From NCBI GenBank assembly GCA_027924645.1, contig BSBN01001807.1:13720001-13784000 (forward strand): 64,000 nt of DNA. The letters run 5' to 3'. The translations under genes and the position numbers were made by a program. The stretch is from Cunninghamia lanceolata. Taxonomy: Eukaryota > Streptophyta > Pinopsida > Cupressales > Cupressaceae. Within the stretch, counting starts at the first letter, position 1, and every line of letters starts with the position of its first letter. The notes under the pieces are model-generated. The model saw only the letters and a list, made by a program, of their open reading frames with translations. It had not been told where the DNA came from and did not search any database. This document shows positions 13,080 through 23,651 of this stretch, one piece after another.

Positions 13080-13330
13080 AGTTTTAACCCCAGAAAGCAA
13101 TGGTGAGTTCAGTTTTAAATCCGCGTAGCACGAGATAGTTAACTTTGAAGTTTTGGTCTCATGATATAGCAATAGTTCATTTTAACCTCAAGATCAATGG
13201 TGAGTTCAGTTTTAAACCACGTAGCACGAGATAGTTAACTTTGAAGTTTTGGTCTCACGATATAGCAATAGTTCATTTTAACCTTAAGATCATTGATGAG
13301 TTCAATTTTAATCTTAGATAGCAATAACTT
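13080..13330 (-). repeat. 97 bp tandem repeat in the leader
   Basis: The landmark AATGGTGAGTTCAGTTTTA occurs at 13099 and 13196, and a diverged copy starts near 13293, so the period is 97 bp with about 2.5 copies. Copies 1 and 2 are nearly identical. They include GTAGCACGAGATAG and GAAGTTTTGGTCTCA. No coding frame is conserved. Confidence 0.85.
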
Positions 13331-13571
13331 GGAAGGTGTTGCAATGCAAGCAAGAAATAATCCAGTTACTTTCTCCCTAATTAGAGCTAGATGAGGATTT
13401 GAATGAACATCAATTTTACTATCCCTTAGAAAGTGAAATGTGAACTATTTAGATGCAACTACATGGAACTAAACCCGAACCTATCTTGCAAAACAGCTCC
13501 AGCAACCACCTGCGATAAGGTTAACGTTAGCAAATTCCCCTAGAAAAGTACTAAAACATCAGTCTATTATA

Positions 13572-13850
13572 GAAGCGCAGAAATAATCAACAGAAGCGCA
13601 ACAACTATGAATGCGCCATAACATTACACGTATGCGCTGTGAAAAAAGAATAAATGCGCAGTAATAATGAATGCACCGTAACCGTGTTCAAAAGCGCAGC
13701 ACAAATGAACAGATGCACGATAATAATAGAAGCGCCGTAACAGTGTGCAAAAGCGTAGTAAGAATACACAGAAGCGCAGAAGGAATGGAAGCACTGTAGA
13801 AATGGGTATATGCACCGTAGAAATGTTCAAATGCACCAAAATAACCTGTG
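13572..13850 (-). repeat. GCGC-core periodic repeat array 2
   Basis: Around fourteen units about 17-22 bp apart, each with A(T/A)GCGC or a one-base variant (GCAC, GCGT), usually followed by CGTA, CAGT or CAGA. Spacers are A-rich. It adjoins the PBS, about 75 bp away. It is the same motif family as 12236-12385. Confidence 0.75.
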
Positions 13851-13922
13851 CGTGTCTGTGCGTGACTAGTACGGAACCTGCCTTCAAAAAAGCTCAGATT
13901 TTGATGAGATAAAGGGGCAAAG

Positions 13923-13940
13923 GCCCCACGGTGGGCGCCA
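13923..13940 (-). promoter_or_regulatory. Primer-binding site of the Tat element
   Basis: On the minus strand it reads TGGCGCCCACCGTGGGGC, four bases inside the LTR edge. This sequence is typical of plant Tat elements, where a tRNA 3' end primes minus-strand DNA. I do not assign the tRNA species. Confidence 0.85.
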
Positions 13941-13944
13941 AAAA

Positions 13945-14235
13945 TGTAAGGGTAAAACGTGGATCAATCAAATTGAATTTTATAAGACCCAAACATCAAC
14001 AAAATAGAAGATAACAAGAAAGATTGAAAGAAAATAGCAATGAATAACACAAAGCAAACCTTCCCTGAAATCGATGCTTCTATTGTTTGCCTATTACAAC
14101 CGTCCTTTTGTAGATGAAGTAGGCCCTCAGAGAGTGCACTCCTTTAAGCTGTGTTCGAGGAAGTCGATGGTAAATGGCTGTTGTGATATGCAATGAAGAT
14201 GAGCTTCAAAAGCAAGTATGTGATCTCAAGCTAGT
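13945..14235 (-). repeat. Remnant of the Tat 5' LTR
   Basis: On the plus strand the LTR edge TGTAAGGGT starts right after the PBS, so on the element strand the LTR ends in CTTACA. Only about 290 bp remains before sequence switches to the host LTR at about 14236. No matching copy exists between 2745 and 4774, so length and outer end cannot be fixed. Confidence 0.6.
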
Positions 14236-14449
14236 GAATGGTTTTCCCAAGCTTGTTCAATGTAATCGATTCTTGCAACTGTTGCCACTTCATTTGATTC
14301 TCTTGAGACTAATAATTAACTGTTAATGTTCCTATCGCTTGGCGACATGAACTTTCTTCACTTGTATCCTGACATTCGACCCAACGTATTGAAACCAAAA
14401 ATCATATGATATCACAATTTCCAAGAATTAATAAGATGCCCTTGCATCA
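14236..14449 (-). repeat. Proximal part of the split 3' LTR
   Basis: It aligns with 17938-18151 of the intact LTR through TTTTCCCAAGCTTGTT, GACTAATAATTAA and the end GCCCTTGCATCA. It is the 5' end of the LTR on the element strand (TGATGCAAGGGC) and is preceded by a purine-rich tract at 14450-14462. Confidence 0.85.
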
Positions 14450-14462
14450 GACTCCCCAGGGG
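14450..14462 (-). promoter_or_regulatory. Polypurine-tract-like site
   Basis: On the minus strand it reads CCCCTGGGGAGTC directly before the 3' LTR start. This is where the plus-strand primer is expected. It is a short and imperfect tract. Confidence 0.45.
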
Positions 14463-14480
14463 ACTAAAGACCATGTGCTC

Positions 14481-16780
14481 CTACACATATGGTCCTAAAC
14501 TTATATAATTTTTTTTCTTCTGCTTCTCCCATAATTTGTCTGTCCCATATGCATTATTCTTCCAACATTTTTGTGCAGCACTGTGGGCTTCCCTCATGAG
14601 ACTATTTTCATCAGTTACTATCCACCTCCCATCTCTGAACACATCATAAATAAATAGAAAATTTTCTATGTTTTCACCATCACCCACTTCTTCTTCATAC
14701 TCGACTTGCTCATTTGACATCTTTTCTAGCCACTCTTTCCCTATGGCCATTTGTTGTAACATCAAATCACTTTTAGCTTCATCTTTTGTTTCATTCATGA
14801 CTGCAACAACTTCTGTACTATTGTCTTCAACCTTCTGCAAGGTGTCCTTTGTTGTACCACACATCCTTAAACCTTCCACCTTTTCATTCCATTCTTGCTC
14901 AATGGCTGCCAACTACTTCAACAAATCCTCTTCAGTGTCTTTCATTGCTACTCCTTCTAATTCTATCTCTGCATTACCTTCACCATTCTCTTGTTTGCCT
15001 TCTTTCCCTTGAATCTCAACTGCTCCAACATTACCTTCCTTATGTGTTGTTGCTCCATTATTCAAATCTGCATTTCTAGTGGCTACTGCCATCCTCTTTT
15101 TATGTTCAACTCTTCCCACATACCTTCCAATCTACCTTTGCTTACCTTCCTGCTTCTTCTACTATTTATTTCTCCTCATCTCTTTTTCATCCAACAATCT
15201 CGTTATGTTTTCCTCATTTTTATAAATTTCATTGAAAGCCTCATTAGCCTCATTGTAAAAATCAGATTGTTCACCTTTCCACTTTTCCTTATCCTTGCCT
15301 TCAACAAAATCATCCAAAGTTTCAAAAACATCATTACTTACCTCAACTTTTTTATCTTTTACATTACACTTGGCATTATTTAACTTCTACCAATCTAGTG
15401 CCATAATGTTTTCTACATTAGGTTGCTTCACAGGCTCTTTCCCAACATCTACCTCTTCAAATTCCACTCTATCAACATTGTTTATTGTAGCACCTCTTGC
15501 TTTTTCTGCCACCACATTCTTTGCTTTCCATAGTTTTCTTGCCACAACCTTGGGCTGATCTCCTTTCATTGCTGCATTTGGTCTTCTCCTTCCTTGCTCT
15601 ATCTTCAGCTTCAAATCATCTTCCTTAGGCCTCCTTACTAGCCAACTTACCCTCAAATCTGGTTGACATTTATTCATCTACACAACTCCTATTCTTTGCA
15701 CTTGCAGGTTAGCATAAACATAGTCAAAAGCATTTGCCTCTTTATAATTTAATTTCTGCCCCTCACCAATCTTTTTCTTTTTCCAACATGGGACTATGTA
15801 CCAATGATCAATCACTTTCTCTTTCTTTTTATTAGCTTGTTTATTCATATCCTCATTTCCATATACATAATCAAAAGAAACATTTTTACCTCCATCTTCT
15901 GTACAATGACCTGTTATCCCAAATTGCATCTACCTCTTGTATCTTGGCTTTTTGAGTTTTCTTCTCCGTCAACATCTTTCTCTACTTCTGCAACATCTTC
16001 TTAAGCATCGTGAAACTCTATGACTTCTTCATCATCTTCTTTATTTTGCTAGACATCTTCAACATCAAACTGGAAATCTTCAGTATCAAACTCCTCTTCA
16101 TTCTCAGACACTTTGCAATGTACCTCTACTGCAACCTCCTCTTGACATACTGCTACAATCAACCTTCTCACATTCACATCTTCAACTCTTTCTATGGCTT
16201 TAATCATCTTCAAGGTCTTATTCCTGACCTTTCTTAACTCATTCTTCATTCCAGCATATGCATCTGCAAACACATTATTAGCAAATAAAATAAGAGACCA
16301 CAATGTCTATATTAACGCCCTCTTTGTGGATATTCTTCCTTCTTCCTTCTTCTTTTTCACAAGTGGTTCTTGCTGCACTTCTTTCTCTTCTTTAACTCTT
16401 CCTCTTCTCATGATCTCTTCAATGAGAACTTCATTCACCACTTCTGGTACATGTTGCTCATCCAACAACCTCTTGCTGTCCCAATCTCTATGGGTACTCC
16501 TTTCATTCTTATCTACTCTTCTGAAGGCATTTATCTTCTACCTTTTTTTTTCTCCATTATCAATTTCACAGGCCACCTTACTTTCTTTTCCATTAGCCAT
16601 ACCCAAAAGTATTCCTAGCTTTCTTATTCATATCTTTGCTTCTTGGAAATCATATATTCTTTTAAGTCTCTTTTCAACTCTACCAGCTCTCTTTCGAAAT
16701 CTGTATTTTGCTTCTTCATGTTTTCTTGGCTAAGTTGCCTCACTTCAACGATCTACTCATCACTCATAACCTTCTACACT
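14481..16780 (-). pseudogene. Unknown Lys/Glu-rich reading frame of the non-autonomous element
   Basis: I do not recognise this protein. The minus-strand reading frame covers nearly the whole internal region. Open parts are 16303-16049, 15929-15678, 15677-15387, 15119-14913 and 14912-14481, separated by isolated stops rather than scrambled. The product is strongly charged, with coiled-coil-like stretches such as ELRKVRNKTLKMIKAIERV near the N-terminal third and acidic runs (SENEEEFDTEDF). The C-terminal segment has a more globular look: YDVFRDGRWIVTDENSLM then AQKCWKNNAYGTDKLW, ending at GPYV. There is no CCHC box, protease, RT or integrase motif. It could be a very diverged gag, a captured host fragment, or a protein special to this family. 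Confidence 0.5.
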
Positions 16781-16789
16781 TTGATACCA
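16779..16789 (-). promoter_or_regulatory. Primer-binding site of the LARD-like element
   Basis: The minus strand reads TGGTATCAAAG three bases after the LTR end CTATCA. It matches the initiator-Met tRNA site TGGTATCAGAG with one difference. Confidence 0.75.
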
Positions 16790-16792
16790 ATC

Positions 16793-18151
16793 TGATAGCA
16801 TGAGAACTTAAAAATCATGCTCTTCTCCCTCATACACACCATTAACTAATTACTTGGTTTCTTAACCTCAAATAGTTTTCTATAGACTTGCTATCACCAT
16901 AGTGATAGACCTAGGCAAGAATATAAGAATCACACATTAACATTCATAATAAACAACTTATACTTAAACCCAGTTAGGTGACAGGAACTGTTATCACATA
17001 TGTGACAAGAATATACACTTGTTGTGTAGTGACAGGAACTGATTCAAACAAATCATAAACATGATATAACATGAACATCTACAAGGCATCAATAACACAC
17101 AAACCTAGCTTTATTTATTTCATAAAATGCTTGCAGTGTTAATAACTCTTTCTAGAATGCAAGTTCTAATCAAACTATACTTCCTCTATCCACTTCAGCC
17201 TGTGCAGGGTATTTTTCTTTGCATAACAGTTTATTTTCTTCTCACAACAAAACTTGTTCTCTTCTTTCCTTGGTCAGTCTTCTTCCAAAATTGACTTGTC
17301 ATCCAAAATCAACCTCCTCCTTTTGTCGCCTCTAACTGGTTATTATACTACCCACTATTCACCATTGTTCGACCTTGATTCTTGATCTTTCATCCTCTAA
17401 TATCTGTCATGCCTTTTTCTTTGTTTCATCGAACAACTTCCTTGATTGACCTCCCTCCTTCTATGCAGCCTTTTACCAACTGGCCTTGTAGATCGGCCTT
17501 TCTCATTTCAGCTTGTCACCAACCCCTCCAAATCAGTCTCTTCACCTTTTTATTAGCCTTCTTGCCTCTTTCTATCAATCGCTTCTAGATTGGCCATTGT
17601 TCTAATCAACCCTCTTCTTATCGGCCCCCCTTCCTCTTCACAGAGAGGATTTCTTTTCTTGCCAATGGCTATTCAACTGCACTCTACTCCATCATAGCGA
17701 TGTTTTTCTTGTTTTTTTCCTTTGCCTAATCCTTTTGCTACCATTATAGAGTCTCCTTGTCTTCTTCCTACCATGATCTTGTTACTGAGCGTTACATGCC
17801 ACCTTCCCTAACGGTCTCCAAATCAAATGAGATAACTACTCACACCAACACCTCCCAAAATAGAAATTGAACCACACCTGTAACTCTTCTCCAACTATTC
17901 TCATTTCATCTTCCTCATCGAACCACTTCATCCTTGCTGATAGTTTTCCCAAGCTTGTTTAATGTAACCAATTCTTGCAACTGTTGCCACTTCATTCGAT
18001 TCTTTGGAGACTAATAATTAATTGTTAATGTTCCCGTCGCTTGGTGACAAGAACTTTCTTCACTTGCATCCTAACATTTGACCCAACATATTGAAACCAA
18101 AAATAAAATGCTATCACAATTTCTAAGATTTAATAAGATGCCCTTGCATCA
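16793..18151 (-). repeat. Intact 5' LTR of the LARD-like element (1359 bp)
   Basis: On the element strand it begins TGATGCAAGGGC and ends CTATCA, flanked outside by the TSD CCTTT (18152-18156) and inside by the PBS. Its two ends match 2320-2744 and 14236-14449. The middle (17219-17940) has no counterpart in the window, so either the 3' copy lost it or this copy gained it. Confidence 0.85.
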
Positions 18152-18156
18152 CCTTT

Positions 18157-19618
18157 TTGGTGTCCATTCCCATAGCATATTTTAAGGATTATTTGATCCT
18201 AGCATTGACCTATTTTTCCTCACAAATGTTACCAATATTCTACATTGCAATCTAGTTTTACTCACTATCTTGAGACCACGTGGCAAATTTGAGGAAAATT
18301 CCTTAGGACACAAATGCGATGCACAAACATTATTGTGATCTGATAGTATCCCAACTTTTTTGAAAATTTAAATGTTGTTTTCCCACCCAGCTAAGGTCTA
18401 TTATAACACCTACTTAATAGAATACCATTTTCACATCTAAATCTGATCATTCAACTTCCTCATTAGCCTCATGCAAAAGAAATTTTGGAATCTAACCCCT
18501 TGCATTCTTGGAAAAAGCTCTGAAATCTCTCTTTCTTAGCTTCTTATGGTTTAGCTTGGATGAAAACAATTCCATTACTAAAGTTGTATGCTACAGGATT
18601 CTCCATTGACAACTTTGTATGCTCACTACTCTTCTACTATTTGAATAATTTTTCATTATTGTTTGAATAGATAGCATAGCACTTCTTCTTTATCATACTT
18701 CTTCCTCTTAGAAAATCTATCAATGACATTCACCTTCATTTTATCAAACTCATACACACTAGTTTGATAGGAATAAAAGTTAAAACCACTACAAAAGGAA
18801 ATCTAAAAATAAGTCTGCAAATATGAAATTAAGACGTAATGTTCATGCAAACCCATTCATCCAAATATTGCTTAACTATAGAATTCCAAATGGAGATTAT
18901 ATAATCAAAGTAAACAACATAAGAAATGAGCAACACCATGAAAACATCGTAAAACACTATATATAATGTGGAGAAGCCATTTTGGGAAAAACTCCACCAA
19001 GTTAAAGAGGCCAATATTGTATTATCTTCAAAACAAAAAGTACAATACAACAATTTTGCTTAATCCTTTTGTGTCTTCAATCTGATAGAACCTATGTACC
19101 TATGGAACATACAATACTTCTTATACCTCCTAAATCACCTATTAAATAATGCATTACATGCTTCTTGGGAATACAAGAGATATTGTGTCAAAAATTTTCT
19201 AATGCCTCATTTTGGAAATCTAGTCAAATTCTAAATATAACCTCTTACAAGTTCTTTAGCCTCTTGTAACTTGTCATAACTGACTTAAATTAACTGTCCA
19301 TTTTGGGCTACTAGTTTGTCATACATTACCTTGAAATAGGAGATGCTTCTACAACATGTCATTAAAAAGAAATAGCTATGAAAATATCCCTTCTTATACA
19401 TGTCATAGCAAACCAAGAATAGCCACACCAAATTGGGCACCAAGTTTGACCTTATGACCTATTTACACTCCCAAAGTAAAATATGTTCTACCTAGTAAAT
19501 AGGAAACCATTGCCAATAAATAATTAATAACTATTTCTAGTAAATAATTAATTATTGTACTAGTAAAGAATTAATTATTATTGTCGATGAACTCATTAAT
19601 CCCTTATGAATGTATTTA
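18157..19618. other. Unassigned sequence between two LTR elements
   Basis: There is no reading frame with a family motif. The right-hand part probably belongs to the 3' LTR of the older copia element whose body starts at 32260, because the 19624-32193 element appears to have inserted into that LTR. I could not locate the far end of that LTR. The rest is the continuation of the sequence left of 2315. Confidence 0.4.
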
Positions 19619-19623
19619 CAAAC

Positions 19624-20885
19624 TGTTATGTTGGAAAAATGCACTCTTAGGGGCTTTTTCCTATTAAGGTTTAGCTCTCGAGTCTTTAGATTGCATTTAG
19701 AGCATCTTGCATGATAATTTAGACTCCCAATGAGAAAACCCTTCAGCCTTATGACAAATGGGACCTAAGGGAGACTATTTTAATGATCACAGAATAAAGA
19801 CAAGGGGTGGACATGGGCTTTAGCATCCTAGTCCAGCCCTATTTTGGGTCTGCCATAAATTCAAATGTCAGGTTTGTGACCGTTATTTGGGTCCCAGGCC
19901 GGCATCATAAGTTTTAATTATGAAATTCTTGGTGAGAATCTTTGTAGTTGCATATAAAAGAACATGTAAGTTATCATTTAGAAACTAGAAGATGATTGTG
20001 AACTTTATGCATACTTGAGATTTTTATGATATCATTCTGTTGTAGAGCAGAGCATTGTTATTGTGTTTGTTTTGTAGGTTGGATTACATATTCTCCTCAT
20101 GGCATTGAAGAACATCTTTCTTCCATGAGAGCTTCATCATCAAGGTGACATCTATTATGTTTTATCATCATTGTCATTTCAATTTTTACCTCTATCCCAC
20201 AAGGATACAAATTCTCTCTAACAACAATGTTCGAAAGACTTGAATGTCTCTATGGGGCTTGACCGAGGCAAGCCCCTAAACACCACAACCCCTTCCCACA
20301 CTCCTTGTGATTGCAGGTTATAGCTATTGGATCTAGAGAAAGTGGAGTTGCAGGGAAGATTAGAGGACATTGAATATTCAAGATAAAAAAGAAGTAGACA
20401 CTATGCAAGATTTTAGGACACGGGTGCTATCAACATTGTTCTCCACATCTAAATTGCCAAAAATTGAAGGTACAATGGAAATCATTGTTAGAAGGAGATC
20501 GGGATTCTACAGAAAAAAGCTACATCTTGGACTTGGGTGCCATTACCATTGTCCCTGACATTTCTATTTTTCAGAATGTGAAAAATAGTGAGTTAAGGTT
20601 CTCTTCCCTTTATCTTATTTAAATAGCATATGTTGTAATTTACAGATTTACTTACTGTTTTGCTTAAATTAGGGTTTTAAGAGCATAAGAGCATTAATTA
20701 GAGACATTGTGTGATAACTTCTAAATTTCCTAGCTTCCCTTGTGGAAACCCAATTTGATAGGTGACTCTCCTCTCAAGTGAAGAGGCAACACAGTTGCCC
20801 TTGGAATGTTGAGTGGAAAGGAGGATTCAAACTAAAACCCCCATACAACCAATAACAACATTACCTCCTTTTTCACCATTAAAAT
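19624..20885 (+). repeat. 5' LTR of the protease-only element
   Basis: It aligns along its length with 30816-32193. It lacks about 115 bp (around 31640-31750 of the 3' copy) located between two similar TGTCCTC...CATCTGAA segments, consistent with deletion between short direct repeats. The last bases differ from the 3' copy (AAAAT against AAACA), so the exact end is uncertain by a few bases. Confidence 0.85.
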
Positions 20886-20888
20886 TTT

Positions 20889-20906
20889 TGGTGAACCCGT
20901 GTTTTT
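20889..20906 (+). promoter_or_regulatory. Candidate primer-binding site
   Basis: TGGTGAACCCGTGTTTTT lies a few bases after the 5' LTR, where the PBS is expected. I cannot match it to a specific tRNA with certainty. Confidence 0.4.
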
Positions 20907-22021
20907 GAACTATTTTGCACCTTGGTGAGTGTTGTTTGACAAATTTGCATTAATTCATTCTATTGCATTCGAAAAAGTACAAAAAAATTGAAAAAGTTAG
21001 AAAATTTTAAAAAATTGGCATATTAGACTTGCATTTTTTTAAAATTTGAATTAATTGGCATCTAATTTAAATTAATTTCTTTTATTTGCATTATATATTA
21101 TACAAAATACAGAAATTCATCATTTACAAATCATTTGCATTACATTTGCATGCTTGATTTGTTAGAAGTTGCTTGAAATTTTGCATTTTTCATGAAAACC
21201 TAGTTTTGCATGGGCTAGGGTTGTAGTCAAAATCTTGTTTCAGATTTTACTACCTTTTTAAAACAAGAACTAGGTCTTATTTCTAATTGTAGTGTTGCAT
21301 CATAGTGGCCTCTTTGTGAAATTTCATGTCTAGGGTTTGAAAACTTGCATTTTTTCACTAGATTTGGCCTTATCATCTTGATTTTCACTCCAAGCATGTT
21401 TTAAGGGATTTTGCTGTGCTAATTGGCTGTTATTATGGTTATTTTTTCTTCCCCTTCTCAATTTCATTACAACACCCTCTCTTTAGGGCTTTTGCATTAA
21501 AATTTTGTGAAAATTTGCATATTTTTGCTATTTTTGTGCGACGGTTTGATCTAGAGTGGCACTATAGGCATGTTGTAACAGATTTTTTGTCATTAGGTGG
21601 ATGGTATTACTATTATAAGTTTATATCCATCATTATTTTCCTTAGAACACCCATTTCCCTACTCTTTTACATTGAGATTTGGTGAAAATTTGCACATTTT
21701 GGCCTATTTTCACTAGGTTTTAACTTATCGACTCTTTAAAGTTGTTTCAAAAGCATCTTGTGAAAGGTATTTTTGCATTAGTGGGCTTATTTTAGGCATA
21801 TAATGTGTTTTCCCTCTTTAAAATATTTACAACACTTCTTCTTTCATTCATTTGGATTGAGAAAAGTTGAAAAATCAAACATTTTAGAGCATATTCGACA
21901 TCACTTTTGCATTTGCTTTTTGTATAAGCTTTGGAAGATCTTGAAAATTTGATTTGGTACTCCTTTGAAAACATACAAATTGCTTCTTAATATAATAATA
22001 ATGCTAGGTTTGTTCCTAGGC
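20907..22021 (+). other. Leader with imperfect ~180 bp repeats
   Basis: No long frame is present. Related segments containing GTGAAAATTTGCA or a variant, preceded by a TTTTRCATTRA-like stretch, occur near 21487, 21662 and 21847, a spacing of about 175-185 bp, with an earlier diverged copy near 21340. TTTGCAT is over-represented throughout. Confidence 0.55.
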
Positions 22022-22216
22022 CTCATTTGAAAAGAAGAGCCCTTGAGCTTGAAATAACCTTCACACCTGATGACAAAGAAATGGTAGAAACCGAATGGCC
22101 TATTTATATCACGGTAAAGATAATGGAAAAACCTATGCATGGAACACTCATAGATCCTAATTTCATGAAAAACATAGTCACAAAATATTTCCTCCTTAAA
22201 CATGAAATGGTGCAAG
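22022..22216 (+). pseudogene. Retropepsin-like domain, N-terminal half (split by nested copia)
   Basis: The frame reads ALELEITFTPDDKEM, then HGTLIDPNFMKNIVTKYF and ends LKHEMVQ at the copia insertion. By alignment to the Tat protease in this window, LIDPNF occupies the active-site loop where VLIDGG is found, so Asp is kept but the following Gly is replaced by Pro-Asn. It continues at 28246 after the copia is removed (frame is kept across one copy of the GCAAG duplication). Confidence 0.6.
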
Positions 22217-22515
22217 TGTTAGTGTGAACATGGTTACTTTGCTTTCTAGCTCTTTCTTAGCTTGTTCTCCACTTTAGCTCTTTTCACACTAGGTTAAGCT
22301 TACTTAGGGACTTTTTCACTTTATCCCACATTGGTTGTGTTTTGAGTCTCTTGGGTGGAATATCATATATATACCCACCTCTTGCTCTCATATGAGCATC
22401 CCATTCTATTGTAATGCTTTGCATTCTCTTGAGTTGAATACAATTTATTTAGCTCATATCTAATTTCTATTTTACTTTCTCTCAATCACTTGCATGCTTC
22501 GGTAGAAATCTAACA
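22217..22515 (+). repeat. 5' LTR of the nested copia
   Basis: 299 bp, TGTTAG at the start and CTAACA at the end. It has a TATA box at 22366-22373 (TATATATA) and a likely transcript start about 30 bp later. It differs from the 3' LTR at nine positions by eye count. Confidence 0.95.
22366..22373 (+). promoter_or_regulatory. LTR TATA box
   Basis: TATATATA in the middle of the 299 bp LTR, preserved in the 3' LTR as well. It would set the U3/R boundary of the element transcript. Confidence 0.6.
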
Positions 22516-22527
22516 TGGTATCAGAGC
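22516..22527 (+). promoter_or_regulatory. Initiator-Met tRNA primer-binding site
   Basis: TGGTATCAGAGC follows the LTR with no spacer. It is the exact complement of the 3' end of plant initiator-Met tRNA used by most copia elements. Confidence 0.95.
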
Positions 22528-23651
22528 AGTTGTGAGTTGCGGGTTAGCATTTTTTTAGAAATATGAGAGTGTAGGGTTGTTTTTCGAAGCACATGAGTAT
22601 GCTCTTCTCTTGCATCTTCGGATGATCTGGAGAAAAAGAAAAGTGTGGAGAAAACTCTAGTTTGTGAGTTGTGGGTTTCAAAGCACATGAGTATGCTCTT
22701 CTCTTGCATCTTCTGATGATCTGGAGAAATAGAAAAGTGTGGAGAAAACTCTAGTTTCTGGGGGGTTTATATTTTGACTTGCCAGTTGCAAGTTATTTTT
22801 TTCATAGCTTCCTCAAGACTCTTTGAGGTAAAATCTAACAACGGCTTGCATTTTATTTATTATGATCAATCTTGTAGGTTGCAGCATGCCTTTGTTTGTC
22901 TTAGGTAGCTGATTCAGTCTTTGCATGCCATTTTTTGGTGCTAAACATATTTTTTTCATTAGAGTCACATTTTCTATAGATCACAAAGAAAAATGCCTTC
23001 TGGGTTTTGTTCGCAGCACCAAAAAACCATCTGGCTATCTATTAGTTTTTGCATACAGCTTATATATTTTGTAGAAACGGAATTAGAAAGCTACAACAAA
23101 CCCCCTCTCCATTGGCGTTTTGGAAATTGCAGTTCAACTTCCAAAGGTTGTAACTCGGGCTCCCAACCTCTGATTTGCAAGCTTCTTTTTTTGATTTTGG
23201 CTATTTTTTCATGCTCTTTGCACTAGTGTAGTCATTTTTTGATTTTGATGCAAATTTTTTTTAGAAATTGTAGATTCTTAGTCATGACATTGCACAGTTC
23301 TCGTTTTTGGGAACTTCGGAGGATCATAACTTTCACATACAACCTCGTATCGAGGTGATTCTTTTTTTTAAAGTGCATGATTTTTCGAGTAGATCATAGT
23401 GGTACTGTTTATTTATCCGAGTATTGTGCCAAAGTTGTATTTTTAGCATATGCTCTTTGTGAGGGTTTTGCAATGCATTGAAATCAAGACCACTTAGTAT
23501 TTCTTGCTAGTGGCAGCTGTAAATGCACTAAATATAAAGTGCCAAATCAAATTTTCTTGGGGGGGTTCTTTGATTGAGTGGAAAGGGGGGGTGTCTTGTG
23601 AGTTTTTGCATCTTTTCTTTCCTCACAACAACAATCTAATTCTGCATTAAG
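22528..23651 (+). other. Leader of the copia with a 94 bp tandem duplication
   Basis: Between the PBS and gag there is no significant frame. 22587-22680 and 22681-~22770 are two copies of one ~94 bp unit, each with AAGCACATGAGTATGCTC and GTGTGGAGAAAACTCTAG. A G-rich stretch lies at 23560-23590. Confidence 0.75.

Larger units (their letters stand above)
11734..13922 (-). other. Long untranslated leader of the Tat element
   Basis: 2.2 kb lies between the PBS and gag. It has no long frame but is rich in repeats: two GCGC-core arrays (12236-12385 and 13572-13850) and a 97 bp tandem repeat (13080-13330), listed separately. Long leaders occur in Tat elements such as Ogre. This stretch would hold packaging and translation signals, but I cannot point to one. 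Confidence 0.65.
2745..14235 (-). mobile_element. Degenerate Ty3/gypsy element of the Tat type, nested
   Basis: Domain order on the minus strand is gag, zinc knuckle, aspartic protease, G-patch-like linker, RT, RNase H, a second RNase H, integrase. Two RNase H domains and the PBS TGGCGCCCACCGTGGGGC are hallmarks of the plant Tat clade. A 290 bp remnant of the 5' LTR remains at the right end. I could not find a matching 3' LTR at the left end, so both outer flanks appear to have been deleted together with ~720 bp of the host LTR. Coding frames carry many premature stops and at least one frameshift. A second relative lies at ~36400-44539. Confidence 0.85.
2320..18151 (-). mobile_element. Non-autonomous LTR retrotransposon (LARD-like), host of a nested Ty3 element
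   Basis: The outer limits are supported by a perfect 5 bp target-site duplication, CCTTT, at 2315-2319 and 18152-18156. The LTRs begin TGATGC and end CTATCA on the minus strand. The 5' LTR (16793-18151) is followed by a primer-binding site resembling initiator-Met tRNA, then a 2.3 kb internal region without recognisable gag or pol, a purine-rich tract and the 3' LTR. The 3' LTR is in two pieces (14236-14449 and 2320-2744) separated by a Tat-type Ty3 element. About 720 bp of LTR present in the 5' copy (17219-17940) is missing at the split. The lack of pol makes it non-autonomous. That it was mobilised by another element's proteins is inference. Confidence 0.85.

Noticed and set aside
12236..13850. 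CRISPR-like array
   Set aside because: Units and spacers are too short and degenerate, and the locus is the leader of a plant retrotransposon.
15295..16733. Long hydrophobic plus-strand frames in the LARD-like element (such as 16194-16733)
   Set aside because: They are antisense shadows of the Lys/Glu-rich minus-strand frame. Glu and Lys codons read backwards give Phe, Ser and Leu.
18829..19053. Minus-strand 74-residue frame as a gene
   Set aside because: It is Phe/Tyr/Ile-rich by AT content, has no motif and no partner exons.
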